A stretch of 64,000 bases of DNA from Streptomyces sp. HUAS 15-9 (GCF_025642155.1 NZ_CP106798.1:2790001-2854000), one strand, 5' to 3'; shown: positions 1 to 8,904, counted from the stretch's first letter. Program-made: numbers and translations. The notes: generated from the letters alone by a model not told the origin.

Positions 1-126
1 TGCGGCCGTCAAGGAGCGGCCAGTTGGAACGCTGCATGGTGAGCCCCCAATGTGCTTGCTGTGCCTGCCGGTTGTCGGCGACTTCGGCGTGAGAACGGAA
101 ACCCGGCTGAAGACCTCTGACAAGCC

Positions 127-741
127 ATGGACCCACACCTCCGTCATGACAGCAGACGCCTGCGCGCGGCAGCAGCCGCCCTCATCACGACCATCATCGG
201 ACTGACGACCCCCCACGCGGCATCCGCGGTGGAAGACCCGGGCCTGAGCGTCAGCATCAGCGAAAACGACAGCGACAGCGCCGCAGAGGGCCCCCTTCAG
301 CAGGGCGCGCCCATCACGGTCACCTCCGACGTCGACCTGACCTCCCTGGCCGCGGACGGCAACGGTCGCTTCACCGTGAAGTCCCCCGCGTTCGCCAAGG
401 CCGTCACCGTGGAGATGCAGAAGAACAGCTTCGGGCAGGGCAACGGCACCATCCGCTGCGACATCAGGCCGGGAAGCTACCCGGTCGACATCGCCGGACA
501 CCACAAGGCGCCCGGACCGACCGACAACCGGGGCCACTTGACCATCACCGTCAAGAGCGACAACCGCCGGTACTGCAAGCAGGCCGCAGGTTCCTCCAGC
601 CACATGGGCACCGTGGGCATCGCCGGCGGCGGCACGGTGATCCTCGCCGCCGCCGTGTATACCGCCGCACGCCGCCGGAAGGCGTGCTCCGAGCCGTCCA
701 TGGCCACCCGGTGCTTGGAGATGCGCCGGCCCGGGTCGTAG
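127..741 (+). CDS. Secreted, C-terminally membrane-anchored protein; 3' end rebuilt by a recombination junction
   Basis: The protein of 204 residues has an Arg-rich N-terminus, a hydrophobic stretch at about residues 13-28 and a signal-peptidase-like site after 'AASA' (about residue 34). The middle is a polar, beta-rich domain with two cysteines. Residues 161-180 form a hydrophobic segment followed by RRRK, the layout of a C-terminal membrane anchor such as those on actinobacterial sortase-type surface proteins; no LPXTG is seen. From about residue 186 the reading frame continues into DNA that, on the other strand, encodes an RHS protein, so the last 19 residues are probably acquired at a junction near base 680. 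The true end of the ancestral gene was probably close to RRRK. I do not recognise the family. No strong ribosome binding site precedes the ATG. Confidence 0.6.
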   Translation: MDPHLRHDSRRLRAAAAALITTIIGLTTPHAASAVEDPGLSVSISENDSDSAAEGPLQQGAPITVTSDVDLTSLAADGNGRFTVKSPAFAKAVTVEMQKNSFGQGNGTIRCDIRPGSYPVDIAGHHKAPGPTDNRGHLTITVKSDNRRYCKQAAGSSSHMGTVGIAGGGTVILAAAVYTAARRRKACSEPSMATRCLEMRRPGS

Positions 742-1385
742 GCGTAGCGCCAGCGGTCACCGTCCGGAGTGACCACCTCCGCCAGACGGTCCTCGGCGTT
801 CCACGCGTAGGTCCACGTACGGCTCTGGCCGTTCAGGAGCCTGCGGGTTCTGCGGACCAGGCGTCCCTGCGCGTCGTGCTCGTACGCGGTTGCGCCCGCC
901 GAGCGGACGAGAGTGCCGTCGAACTCTCGCTCGCCGGGCGTGTCGTGGGCGGGCGCGGAGGCGTCCACCACATTGCCCGCCGCGTCGTAAGCGTAGGTCT
1001 CGGTCCAACCGTGCGCCCGCACTCCGGTGACGCGTCCCATGCCGTCGAGGTCGAAGCGCCGGGTGCCCGAGGTCAGCTCGCGGATCTCGGTGAGGCAGCC
1101 GTCGGCGCGGTGTGTGTAGGTGCGGTGCTGGAGAAGGCGGTCCGCGTCGTCCGCCTCCGGGCCGAAGGTCAGACTCTGACCGGTGAGGAGGTTCCGCGGG
1201 CTCCAGCTCTGGGTCAGCCTCACCTCCGTACCGAGGCGGCGCTCCGTCTCGCGGTTCGCGGGATCGTGGGCGAAGTGCAGTTCGCCCACGGGCGAGCGCA
1301 GGATGAGCGGGCGGCCCACCGGGTCGTACGTCGCGGGATGCCTCGGCCGTCGGTCCGGCGGCGACATGGGAACCGGGCTGTTCAT
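680..1385 (-). pseudogene. RHS/YD-repeat protein fragment
   Basis: The minus strand encodes about 235 residues of YD-repeat protein. The repeats are visible as 'YDPVGRPL', 'FDLDGMGRVTGV', 'YAYDAAGNVV', 'YEHDAQGRLV', 'YAWNAEDRL' and 'YAYDPGRRISKHRV', the normal spacing of RHS repeats. RHS proteins are large polymorphic-toxin carriers, normally over 1,000 residues with a C-terminal toxin. Here neither the N-terminal secretion part nor the hyperconserved core and toxin tip is present. The 3' end stops abruptly near base 680 against the antisense of the neighbouring secreted-protein gene, and the 5' end has no convincing start. This is a remnant, not a working toxin. Confidence 0.8.
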
Positions 1386-1569
1386 ATCCGATCCGTTCCC
1401 GGGAACAGCGGCAAGGGGGCAAAGCCCGTGCAGTTCGCCTTGCCGCCGGCGAGGGCCGTATGGCGCGCACGGGGGTCAACAGGCCCCTGGGAGCACCCCG
1501 GAGCCTTCGGAACAGTGAAGACGGCACGGGAAACCGAGCCTTGTGGACCACAGACAAAGGGGGTGTGCC

Positions 1570-1764
1570 ATGGCTGGGTTGCTTGCCATCGGCGCCATCA
1601 CTTCGATCGGTTTCGGCGCCATCCTCACCTTCGCCGTGGACTGGCAATGGCGCAGCGCCGACCGGCCGCTCGTCGGACTGATCATGATGGCAGTCGGGGC
1701 CATCGCGCTCGCTGTCGCCACGAGCGCGGACCGCCAGGACAGCGGGACGGGGAAATCGCCCTGA
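1570..1764 (+). CDS. Small two-helix membrane protein (DUF6458-like)
   Basis: This 64-residue protein has two hydrophobic helices (about residues 2-24 and 33-52) joined by a short loop containing 'DWQWRSADRPL', and a polar tail. The layout and the sequence 'GFGAILTFAVDW' resemble the small DUF6458-type membrane proteins common in actinomycetes; the function of that family is not established. The ATG at 1570 is chosen because a purine-rich 'AAAGGGGG' lies a few bases upstream. An in-frame ATG 27 bases earlier has no such site. It stands alone between decayed genes. Confidence 0.55.
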   Translation: MAGLLAIGAITSIGFGAILTFAVDWQWRSADRPLVGLIMMAVGAIALAVATSADRQDSGTGKSP

Positions 1765-1989
1765 GTGCTCGCCGTGGGTGCGGACCACCCACGGCGGACA
1801 TCGTCGGACGCTCCTCACGAGCCATGTGCCCGGCTCCACGCCTCGCCGCGTCACGGGCTCCGGCGTCTCTTGCGCAGCTGGTGGCGTCCGACCGTCAAGG
1901 CCGAAACCATAGCAAGCGCGCCGCTGACCGCTCTCCTGCCCCCGGTCGCGGCCGTGAAGACGGTGTAAGAGCGCGACCTGATCCAGGAG

Positions 1990-2175
1990 TTGGCTCCGGC
2001 GTCGGGGGCAGCGGTCCGTTGGTGTTTTCGTTCATACCCCCGTTGCCAGGGGGTGTGAGGGCCGGCGAAGTAGACCTGCAGCCAGGTGTCGATGTGGAGT
2101 TGGGCATGCTGAGCCGGCTCCTTGCCGCGGTCCCAGGTCAGTGCGCGGCGGAGTGCGTCCCTGACGCTCTCGGCG
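1990..2175 (-). pseudogene. IS30-family transposase fragment, frameshifted
   Basis: Read on the minus strand, this segment gives 'ALTWDRGKEPAQHAQ', then 'IDTWLQVYFAGPHTPWQRG', and one frame over 'MNENTNGPLPP'. IS30-family transposases carry exactly this order around the second catalytic Asp: T(W/F)D-G-E...H, then (Y/F)F-PH-PWQRG-NENTNG. The frame change falls in the G-run between WQRG and NENTNG. Only about 60 residues of a normally 350-400-residue enzyme remain, and no terminal inverted repeats were found. Confidence 0.75.
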
Positions 2176-2397
2176 CTGCGCCCGGCCGGCGTCGGGCCGT
2201 CTTCACCCGTGGCTCGACGCCGAGCTCACCCTCGCCACCGTTGACCGGCTCGCGTGGACGCGCACTCGGCTTCTGGAAGGCGAACTCGCGGTCGGCAACC
2301 CAAAGGAACTCCGCCCGCGGAGTGCCCCCGTCGCAGTGGGCACCTCATGCCGTCCCCGCCACCCCGCGAAAGGCGCTCCGAGGGCCGACGAAGGCGA

Positions 2398-2610
2398 TCA
2401 ACTGCGGACATCCCGTTGCTGGACCTCCTACACAAGGTCCGCCACCGCGACGAAGTCGTTGTCCACATGGAGCACGGTATGGCCGTGGTGGACCGCCGTC
2501 GCGCAGACAAGGAGATCGATAGAGCCGGCCGCACGGTGCTGTCCGTGCTGGGTGAGCTTGTACTGGGCGGTGTCCACCCAGCGCCAGGCGTTCTTCGGTA
2601 CGCCCCGGCT
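2398..2610 (-). pseudogene. PIN-domain (VapC-type) toxin C-terminal fragment
   Basis: On the minus strand the frame reads 'AWRWVDTAQYKLTQHGQHR', then 'AGSIDLLVCATAVHHG', 'TVLHVDNDFVAVADLV'. This matches the C-terminal half of actinobacterial VapC PIN toxins, including the conserved 'DLL(V)AATA' region and the late acidic 'DNDF' residues. A TAG at 2428-2430 interrupts the frame before a residual 'EVQQRDVR'. The N-terminal half with the first catalytic Asp is absent, and no VapB antitoxin is seen. It is an inactive relic. Confidence 0.6.
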
Positions 2611-2915
2611 ACCGATTCTCGGTCCCGAGCGTGTTCTCGAACTCGATTCCGGGCAACCACCGGCACCCGGCCACCCTCCTCAATCCATTCGTCGTCGGGA
2701 GCGGCGTCGTACGGACACGGACGGTGAGCGACGCTCCGGCCGCACGATGGATGTGGTCCCGACGGTCGCCGCGCTCTACGGACTGGGCAGGCCCAAGGGC
2801 GGCTGGGGCGGTACGGCGCGCGCGGACGCGTTCACCGGTCTCCGGTCCGCTGATCCGGGAGACCGGCACGGGCCGAGGGGTGGAACGCTCCCTTCCGGCG
2901 AGGCAGGCTGTACGT

Positions 2916-4178
2916 ATGCGTTCCCGCCTCCGCCCCTCTCTGCGGCCCGGAGCGTCCACTCGACCAGGAGCGGGCGGTCACGGCGGGGTTCCGTTCAGGC
3001 TGGGGCAGTGTGTGCCCTTCGCGATCGTGCTGGCCGTGTTGGGCATCGAGCTCTCGCCCGCGCACTATCTGGTCACCGGTCCCGTGCTCACCACGACGCC
3101 GGCGCTGGCCGCGCTGACGATGGGGCCGATGGGCACGCTGTCCACGGCAGTCCTCGCCGCAGGTGTGAACGCGGCCTCCGCGACCTACAACCAGTCGTGG
3201 GGGACGCTCACCCAGCTGATCACCGGGAACTTCCTGGGGCTGTTCGTGGTGTCCGTGGCCAGTGTCATCCTGAGCAACGCCATGCGTACGCGCAGGCAGT
3301 GCGAGCTCGACCAGGTCCGCCGGATCGCTGTGGCGGCGCAGGAGGTCGTCCTGCGGCCCGTCCCCGAGCGGCTGGGCCCGGTGCGGGCCGCCAGCCTGAG
3401 CCTCGCTGCGGGGACAGGTGCGCTGGTCGGCGGTGATCTGTACGAGGCCGTGCAGACGCCGTACGGCGTCCGGCTGATCGTGGGGGACGTGAGGGGCAAG
3501 GGGCTGACCGCCATGCGCGCGGTCGCGGTGACCCTGGGCGCGTTCCGGGTGTCCGTGCACTACGAGGACGAGCTGACGGAGGTCATGCGCTGCTGCGAGG
3601 CCACGCTGCGACGGGAGACGGCCGTGCCCGGTACGTACTCTCAGGAAGTTCTGACGGAGGGATTCATCACCACCCTCATGGCCCAGGTGCCGGACGAACA
3701 GGTGGTGCTCGTGGTCAACCGTGGCCATCCACCTCCGCTGGTGCTGCACCGGGGCAGCGTTCAGACCCTGATGCCCGACCCGCCACTGCCGCCGCTGGGT
3801 CTGGAAGATCTCGTGGACGGCATTACCGCCAAGGCCGAGAGCTTTCCGTTCGTACGCGGCGACCGTCTGCTCCTGTACACCGACGGCGTGATCGAAGCCC
3901 GCAATCGCGACAACGACTTCTTCCCTCTGCCGGAGACCATGGAGAGGATACGGGCGAGCACCACCCCGCGGGAGTTCCTGGAAGAACTGCACCAGGCGTT
4001 GATCCGCCATACGGGAGGCCGCTTGACGGACGACGTGGCGATGCTCCTCGTCGACCGGCTCGACGAGGACACCACCGGCAGCGGATACACGTCGAGCACG
4101 GCGCGTACAGCCCGTTCCACGCGCCCCACGTACTCGGCGGAGAGGCAGCCGAGGAGCTCTCCTTCCTCGAATCGCTGA
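2916..4178 (+). CDS. Membrane-anchored PP2C-type (RsbU/SpoIIE) serine phosphatase
   Basis: The 420-residue product has a hydrophobic N-terminal half with about four membrane segments (roughly residues 31-48, 52-71, 72-88 and 99-121), then a cytosolic PPM phosphatase domain. The metal-binding residues are visible in 'GGDLYE' (about D174), 'VGDVRGKG' (about D191) and 'TDDVAML' near residue 378; 'LYTDGVIEARN' is also typical. RsbU-like phosphatases usually dephosphorylate anti-anti-sigma factors in partner-switching cascades of Streptomyces. No anti-sigma or STAS partner gene lies nearby, so its target is unknown. The ATG at 2916 is chosen because it gives the usual family length, though the frame is open further upstream. 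The Ser/Thr/Arg-rich C-terminal tail after about residue 390 looks unstructured. It is intact within a degraded neighbourhood. Confidence 0.85.
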   Translation: MRSRLRPSLRPGASTRPGAGGHGGVPFRLGQCVPFAIVLAVLGIELSPAHYLVTGPVLTTTPALAALTMGPMGTLSTAVLAAGVNAASATYNQSWGTLTQLITGNFLGLFVVSVASVILSNAMRTRRQCELDQVRRIAVAAQEVVLRPVPERLGPVRAASLSLAAGTGALVGGDLYEAVQTPYGVRLIVGDVRGKGLTAMRAVAVTLGAFRVSVHYEDELTEVMRCCEATLRRETAVPGTYSQEVLTEGFITTLMAQVPDEQVVLVVNRGHPPPLVLHRGSVQTLMPDPPLPPLGLEDLVDGITAKAESFPFVRGDRLLLYTDGVIEARNRDNDFFPLPETMERIRASTTPREFLEELHQALIRHTGGRLTDDVAMLLVDRLDEDTTGSGYTSSTARTARSTRPTYSAERQPRSSPSSNR

Positions 4179-4185
4179 GGACGGA

Positions 4186-4640
4186 GGCAGGAGCTAGGGC
4201 AGCCCAAGTGCGTAGCCCGGGACATCCGGTACTTCACATACTCACTGTCCGAGTGGTGAACCAGCTTGCCGGAAACGGGCGGGCAGCCTTCGCGGTCGCG
4301 CTGCCACAAGCCCATGTCCAGTGCGTCCAGGACGGGTTGGGTCTCCTGGGACGACGAGTTGGGTCTCCTTAGACATCGACTCGGACCATCCGACGATGCG
4401 GCGGGAGAAGGTGTCCACGACGAACGCGACATGGACGACGCCCGCCCAGGCGGCGAGGTGCGTGAAGTCGGCCACCCAGGTGCGGTCGGGGGCCGGGGCT
4501 ACGAAGTCACGGTCCAGACGGTCCGGGGACCTTGCGGCGGCCGGGTCCGGGATGATGGTGGTGATCACCTTCTTGCCGCGCACCGCGCCGGCGATGCCGG
4601 TCTCGCGCAGTCCTTCGAGGATCTTGGCGGCCCTTGCCGA
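4186..4640 (-). pseudogene. IS3-family transposase (OrfB, rve domain) fragment
   Basis: The minus strand encodes 'LRETGIAGAVRGKKVITTI', 'DPAAARSPDRLDRDF', 'PDRTWVADFTHLAAWAGVV' and 'VAFVVDTFSRRIVGWS', the start of the DDE integrase core of IS3-type OrfB (first Asp in 'VADFTH'). A duplication or frame change follows 'MSKETQLV', after which another frame gives 'VLDALDMGLWQRDREGCPP' and 'LVHHSDSEYVKYR', the region of the second Asp. The third catalytic Glu and the C-terminus are gone. There is no OrfA and there are no clear terminal repeats. Confidence 0.85.
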
Positions 4641-4879
4641 TCAGTGTCCGTTCACGACGTTTTTGCTGGTCAGACTGGGTGCGCCGCGCCTCCGCCCCTC
4701 CGTCTTTGTCGGTCTGTTCCTGTCCTTGCGGCCCAAATGCGTCCCGACACTACCCCCGGACGGCCAGGGACACCGGGCTGTCAGGCGATTACGCCGGCTC
4801 GGAGGTGGGTTTCGAACCCGCACGCAGCGGACTTCCTTTCCAACGCACAGTGGCTCCGCCCCTCTGCGTCGGGGCGAAG

Positions 4880-5130
4880 CCTCCGCCGAAGGACTCGGAC
4901 AGTGGGTCCACCAGCGTTGCAGCGCGATCGCGGGGTCAACCAGCTGCGGACGGCACGTAGGGCCTGGGCCAGCGGGCCGGTTGGGGTGTTGAGGTGCCCC
5001 CTCCCTGGGCCTGGTGGGTCGGCGATTGCGGGGGCAAGCCGACTTCCGAGCAGAAGGAGAACGCGCTGGGCGTCGTGGTCAAGGGCAGCGAGCAGCCGTA
5101 CCTCCCCGGCAAGCGGGGCCTGGATCAAGG
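4880..5130 (-). pseudogene. Possible transposase C-terminal remnant
   Basis: The minus strand reads 'LAQALRAVRSWLTP' and, one frame over, 'AIALQRWWTHCPS', which resembles the C-terminal end of the large DDE transposases common in Streptomyces (pattern ALR-VR-WL-PW-ML-R-W). The match is short and broken by a frameshift. The surrounding bases 4641-5225 hold no other supportable gene. The identification is tentative. Confidence 0.35.
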
Positions 5131-5225
5131 CGCTCCCATACCACCGCCGAGGGGCTGGTCGGCGGGGTCACCGGGACCCTGGCCTCGTCGGCCACGCTAC
5201 TGCCGACCAGGCACGACGCCGTACC

Positions 5226-5897
5226 CTACCTGCGGCTGATCACCCGCACCAGCACCTTCCCCTCCACCGCGAGCCGGAACAGGCGCGCGGCGTCGAGCCG
5301 GTGCACGGCGGGCCAATGGTTGGTGCCGTCGCCGATGTAGCCGGAGGCGCCGTGCTCGCGGGCCAGGCCGACCAGACTCGCAACGAAGCCGTGGTCGCCG
5401 TCACCGTGCACCGTCGGTGGGAGGCGCACGCAGGAGGAGCGCACACCCCGGTCCGCGAGGGCGAGCGCCGCCTGCGCCACGAGGCTGCGCCCGCCGCCGG
5501 GCAGGGCGGCGTCCGGCACGTCGTTCTCCGTCACGAGTTCGCCGGGCTGGAGCCCGGCCAGGCCGGAGGCGATGACCAGCGGCTGGTCGGAGCCCGCCAG
5601 GACCTCCCCGAACGCCTCGATCGCGCGACGGTCCGCGTCCACCGCGGTCGCGAAGTCGCCGGAGAAAGCCTCCTCGTGCTTGAAGGCGAGGTGGATGACA
5701 CCGTCGGACGCGGCGGCGGCGCCGCGCAGGGCGTCGAGGTCGTCGAGCGAGCCGGGGTGGACCTCGGCGCCGGCCGTCTCCAGGGCGCCGGCCGAGGCGT
5801 CGGAGCGGGCGAGTCCGACCACCTCGTGGCCTGCCTCGAGCAGTTCGGGGACGGCGGAGCCGATCCAGCCGGACGCGCCGGTCACGAAGATGCGCAT
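5226..5897 (-). pseudogene. NAD(P)-dependent SDR epimerase, C-terminally truncated
   Basis: The N-terminus 'MRIFVTGASGWIGSAV' is an extended/atypical SDR nucleotide-binding motif (TGxxGxxG). The downstream residues 'HLAFKHEEAFSGDF' and 'LPPTVHGDGDHGFV' are typical of actinobacterial NAD-dependent epimerases of about 290 residues. The frame stops after 223 residues at 'LAVEGKVLVRVISRR'. It lacks the C-terminal third, which in this family normally continues as 'LA-E-APAGS-LHAVADEG...' and ends '...HP-LI-DL--GHYF'. The loss makes activity unlikely, though the Rossmann core is complete. A matching type of C-terminal fragment lies at 12,480-12,772 on the opposite strand. Confidence 0.75.
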
Positions 5898-5949
5898 GGC
5901 GGACCCCCTGCGGTCGGTGGTGCGTCGATGTCGTTCACCGGAATGCGGG

Positions 5950-6675
5950 TCACCAAGGCACCTCCCCTGCGTCGTCGAAGAACCTGCCGGTCGGGCCGTC
6001 GTCGGGCAGGGTCGCGAGCCGGAGCGCGATCGCCGCGCCCTGTTCCGGGGTGCGAATGCCGCGAAAACCGTTGAGGTCGGTCGCGCAGAAGCCGGGGCAC
6101 GCGGCGTTGATCAGGAAGTTCGTGTCGCCCAGCTCCTTGGCGTACTGGACGGTGACGGCATTGAGGAACGTCTTCGACGGCGCGTAAGCCACGGCGATCG
6201 GGCCCGTTTCGGCGCCGGGAGTGGTCTGCAGGGTCAGCGAGCCGACGCTGCTGGACATGTTCACGATCCGCGGCGACGCCGAGCGGCGCAGCAGCGGCAG
6301 CATCGCGTTGGTGACGCGGATGACGCCGATCACGTTGGTCTCCACGGCCGCCAGCACCGTCGCGATGTCGACCGTGGTGGGCATCTGCGGCGCGCCGCCG
6401 GTTATGCCGGCGTTGTTGACCAGCACATCGAGGCGTCCCGCGCCCTCCTCGATCAGCCCGGCGGCGGCGGCCACGCTCACGTCGTCGGTCACGTCGAGCG
6501 GTACGCCGAACGCGTCGACGCCGGCCGCCCGCAGCTTCGCCACGGCGGCCTCGCGACGCTCCTCGTTCCGGGTGCCGACCGCGACCCTCCAGCCCAGGGC
6601 GCCCAGACCGGCCGCGATCTCGTACCCGATTCCCTTGTTCGCGCCGGTCACCAGCGCAATCGTCTGTTCAGTCAT
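5950..6675 (-). CDS. Short-chain dehydrogenase/reductase
   Basis: This is a complete classical SDR of 241 residues. 'TGANKGIG' near residue 11 is the cofactor-binding TGxxxGxG, 'NNAG' the structural motif, 'MSSSVG' supplies the catalytic Ser, and 'YAPSKTFLN' contains the YxxxK pair. The protein resembles carbonyl-reductase-like SDRs with 'NKGIG'. The substrate cannot be read from sequence. It is divergent from a LysR-type regulator with 105 bases between the starts, which contain a LysR-like palindrome. LysR proteins typically control such a divergent neighbour, so I infer that it is regulated by that gene. Confidence 0.88.
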   Translation of the reverse strand: MTEQTIALVTGANKGIGYEIAAGLGALGWRVAVGTRNEERREAAVAKLRAAGVDAFGVPLDVTDDVSVAAAAGLIEEGAGRLDVLVNNAGITGGAPQMPTTVDIATVLAAVETNVIGVIRVTNAMLPLLRRSASPRIVNMSSSVGSLTLQTTPGAETGPIAVAYAPSKTFLNAVTVQYAKELGDTNFLINAACPGFCATDLNGFRGIRTPEQGAAIALRLATLPDDGPTGRFFDDAGEVPW

Positions 6676-6733
6676 ACGGCTGATCCTGTCCGGGCACAGT
6701 GGGAGTCGGCCAACACCGATTGGGTGGGCAGCG

Positions 6734-6748
6734 ATACCGTGCGGGTAT
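6734..6748. promoter_or_regulatory. LysR-box-like palindrome between SDR and LysR genes
   Basis: The sequence ATACC-N5-GGTAT is a perfect inverted repeat that fits the T-N11-A rule for LysR-family binding sites. It lies 33 bases before the GTG of the LysR gene and 59 bases before the SDR start, the usual place for an autoregulatory and activator site. The sequence is visible; the function is inferred. Confidence 0.5.
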
Positions 6749-6780
6749 TGATCCCGGTTGGGTCCGGGTAGCATCGCGTC

Positions 6781-7629
6781 GTGGAGACACGGGAGTTGCG
6801 GTACTTCGTCGCCGTCGCCGAGGAGCTGCACTTCGGCAGGGCCGCACAGCGGCTCGGGATCGCGCAGCCCCCGCTGTCGCGGGCGATCCGCCAGCTGGAA
6901 CGGCGCCTCGGGGCGGCGCTGCTGGAACGCAGCAGCCGTGCGGTCACCCTGACCGAGGCCGGGTCGGTGCTCCTGCGGGAGGCCCGGGCGGCGCTGGATG
7001 CGGTCGAGGCCGCCGAGCGTCGCACCCGCCGCGCCGCCCTCGCCGCGACCGGCCACGCCGGCGTGGTCCTTGCCACGAAAGCCGGCGCGTCCAGCGAACT
7101 GCTGGCGAAACTGCTCGACGCCTACGCCGCCGAACCCGATGCGGTCACCGTCGATCTGCTCCTGTGCGGGATCGGCGAGCAGGAACGAATGCTGCGCGAC
7201 GGCCGGGCCGACGTGGCTCTGCTGCACCGGCCGTTCGACACCACGGCCGGGTTCGACACCGAGGAACTCCGCACGGAGGGACAGGTCGTGGTGCTGCCGG
7301 CAGGGCATCCCCTCACCGGCCGGACCCATGTGCGGATGGCCGAAGTCACCGAGCTGCCCGGCCTGCCGCTGCCGCGCTGGCCCGGCCCCGACGGTAGGTA
7401 CCCGGACGGCCCCGGTCCGCAGGCTCGGGACCATGCGCAGCTGCACCAGCTGATCGCGCTCGGCCGTGCTTGCTGGATCGCGCCGGATTCGTGCCGGGCC
7501 CAGCTACGCGACGATCTCGCGGCCGTGCCTGTACTGGACGCGCCGACGGTCACGACGGTCATCGCATGGCCACCGCATAGCCGGTCCCGAGCCGTCGCCG
7601 GGCTCGTCCGGGCCGCGACACGTCTCTGA
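6781..7629 (+). CDS. LysR-family transcriptional regulator
   Basis: The 282-residue protein starts 'METRELRYFVAVAEELHFG' with the winged-helix domain in residues 1-60 ('AAQRLGIAQPPLSRAIRQLE' is the recognition helix region), followed by an inducer-binding domain beginning about residue 88. Length is normal for the family. The start is GTG at 6781. It is divergently transcribed from the SDR gene and probably controls it in response to a small molecule; the ligand is unknown. The 3' end abuts an IS5-type remnant only 16 bases downstream, yet the C-terminus looks complete. Confidence 0.88.
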   Translation: METRELRYFVAVAEELHFGRAAQRLGIAQPPLSRAIRQLERRLGAALLERSSRAVTLTEAGSVLLREARAALDAVEAAERRTRRAALAATGHAGVVLATKAGASSELLAKLLDAYAAEPDAVTVDLLLCGIGEQERMLRDGRADVALLHRPFDTTAGFDTEELRTEGQVVVLPAGHPLTGRTHVRMAEVTELPGLPLPRWPGPDGRYPDGPGPQARDHAQLHQLIALGRACWIAPDSCRAQLRDDLAAVPVLDAPTVTTVIAWPPHSRSRAVAGLVRAATRL

Positions 7630-7645
7630 AAGGCACGTAAAACGA

Positions 7646-8040
7646 TCACTGGCGGGTCTTCTTGAGGCGTCTCCAGCAGATGAGGCCGCAGGCGAGGGAG
7701 ACCAGGGCGTCATGCCGGTCGAGGCGTCTTTCCCAGCGGACGCCCAGGCATTTGAAGTGGTGCAGCAGTGAGAAGCCTGCTCGACAACGTAGCGGAGCTT
7801 GCCCAGGCCCTTGATGTTCGGGCGCCTTTGCGGGAGATCATCGGCAGGATGCGGCGCTGGCGCAGCTCACGGCGGTTGGGGTTGCTGTCGTATCCCTTGT
7901 CCCCGAGCAGGGCGTCGGGGCGTCTGCGCAGCCGTCCGGGTTTGCCGGCGTGTCTGACCCTGCGGGCAGATGCCCGGTTCGAGCTGGCGGACGGTGCTGG
8001 AGACCGTGTACCGGGACGTCGGCACCGCTCCTTTTCGGAC
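7646..8040 (-). pseudogene. IS5-type transposase C-terminal fragment
   Basis: The minus strand reads '[20 protein letters not shown]' then '[10 protein letters not shown]'. After a frame change it gives 'KGLGKLRYVVEQAFSLLHHF', 'LGVRWERRLDRHDALVSLA' and 'CGLICWRRLKKTRQ', ending in a proper stop at 7646. This is the C-terminal half of an IS5/IS427-group transposase: the 'GDKGYDS' Asp region and the 'Y(2)R(3)E(6)R'-like 'RYVVEQ' Glu. The N-terminal half is missing. The fragment is fused directly to the interrupted DtxR gene, so it probably caused that truncation. Confidence 0.8.
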
Positions 8041-8356
8041 TCGACCCAACGGGCATGCGCGTGGGGACCTGCTCCCACTCCAGGCCGATCACGTCGACGA
8101 GCAGGCACTCGGCGAGGCGGTGCTTGCGCATCACGCGTGTCGCCAGGTGGCGGCCCTCGTCGGTGAGCTCCAGGTGCCGGTCTCTGGCGACGAACACCAG
8201 GCCGTCCCGCTCCATCCGCGCCACCGTCTGGCTGACCGTCGGGCCGCTCTGGTTCAGGCGCTCGGCGATCCGGGCGCGCAGGGGGACCGCACCTTCCTCC
8301 TCCAGCTCGAGGATGGTGCGCAGATACATCTCCGTGGTGTCGATGAGTTGGGACAT
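8041..8356 (-). pseudogene. DtxR/IdeR-family metalloregulator, truncated
   Basis: The first about 100 residues are a clean DtxR-type regulator: '[20 protein letters not shown]', then the winged helix '[19 protein letters not shown]', the wing '[20 protein letters not shown]' and the start of the dimerisation helix '[17 protein letters not shown]'. Metal ligands of the family that lie further on (the Cys/Glu and His-Glu residues around 100-106, and the SH3-like domain) are lost where the sequence runs into the IS5-type remnant. DtxR proteins repress iron or manganese uptake genes. The remnant could still fold as a DNA-binding domain, but lacks metal sensing. Confidence 0.75.
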
Positions 8357-8364
8357 GCTGTTGG

Positions 8365-8904
8365 TCAGGCGGGGGTCTCGGCGGTGGCGGTCAGGACCGC
8401 GCGGCCGAGGATGTGGCCGGCCATGGTGAAGCCGAGGACGGCCGGGGTGGCGTCGGCCGCAACACCGATGGAGGAGACGTCGAGGGCGTGCACCACGATG
8501 AAGTAGCGGTGCGGGCCGTGCCCGGCCGGCGGGGCAGCGCCGATGAAGCGGGCTGCGCGGGCGTCGTTGGGCAGCTGGTAGGCGCCCTCGGGCAGGCCCG
8601 AGCCGGTGTCGTCGCCGGCACCCTCGGGTAGTTCGGTGACGGTGGCGGGGATGTCGGCGACCGCCCAGTGCCAGAACCCGGACCCGGTGGGGGCGTCGGG
8701 ATCGTAAACAGTGACGGCGTAGCTCTTGGTGCCTTCCGGGGCCCGGCTCCAGGACAGCTGCGGGGAGACGTCCTTCCCGCCGGGGACGCCGAAGATGCCG
8801 GAGAACTGCTCGGGCGGCCAGGCGGCGCCGTCGGGGACGGTGGTGCTGGTGACGGTGAAGGAGGCCGCCTCGGGGAGGCGGGCGAAGGGGTCATTGGCGC
8901 TCAT
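8365..8904 (-). CDS. YbhB/YbcL-type PEBP (Raf-kinase-inhibitor-like) protein
   Basis: The 179-residue product is a bacterial phosphatidylethanolamine-binding-protein homologue. The ligand-pocket motifs are present: '[17 protein letters not shown]' (DPDxP...H) and '[14 protein letters not shown]' (GxHRY). There is no signal peptide, so it is probably cytoplasmic. Function in bacteria is not settled. It lies just downstream of the truncated DtxR gene's start (8 bases apart, same strand) and is divergent from a GntR regulator, with a palindrome in between. Confidence 0.85.
   Translation of the reverse strand: MSANDPFARLPEAASFTVTSTTVPDGAAWPPEQFSGIFGVPGGKDVSPQLSWSRAPEGTKSYAVTVYDPDAPTGSGFWHWAVADIPATVTELPEGAGDDTGSGLPEGAYQLPNDARAARFIGAAPPAGHGPHRYFIVVHALDVSSIGVAADATPAVLGFTMAGHILGRAVLTATAETPA

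Larger units (their letters stand above)
1765..2915. other. Gene debris without an intact gene
   Basis: No complete gene is supported in this 1.15-kb stretch. It holds an IS30-type transposase fragment and a PIN-domain fragment, annotated separately. Near 2749-2830 on the plus strand, 'DVVPTVAALYGLGRPKGG' looks like the tail of a phosphatase or sulfatase-type protein, but it is too short to name with confidence. Many long open frames here are products of the GC bias. Confidence 0.5.

Noticed and set aside
680..1385. Active RHS polymorphic toxin
   Set aside because: There is no secretion domain, RHS core end or toxin tip, and no immunity gene nearby.
4790..4870. tRNA-like T-arm (GGGTTCGAAACCC) on the minus strand
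   Set aside because: The T-stem has a mismatch, position 60 is A, and no D-arm or matching acceptor strand can be folded. It may be a remnant, but is not supportable as a tRNA.
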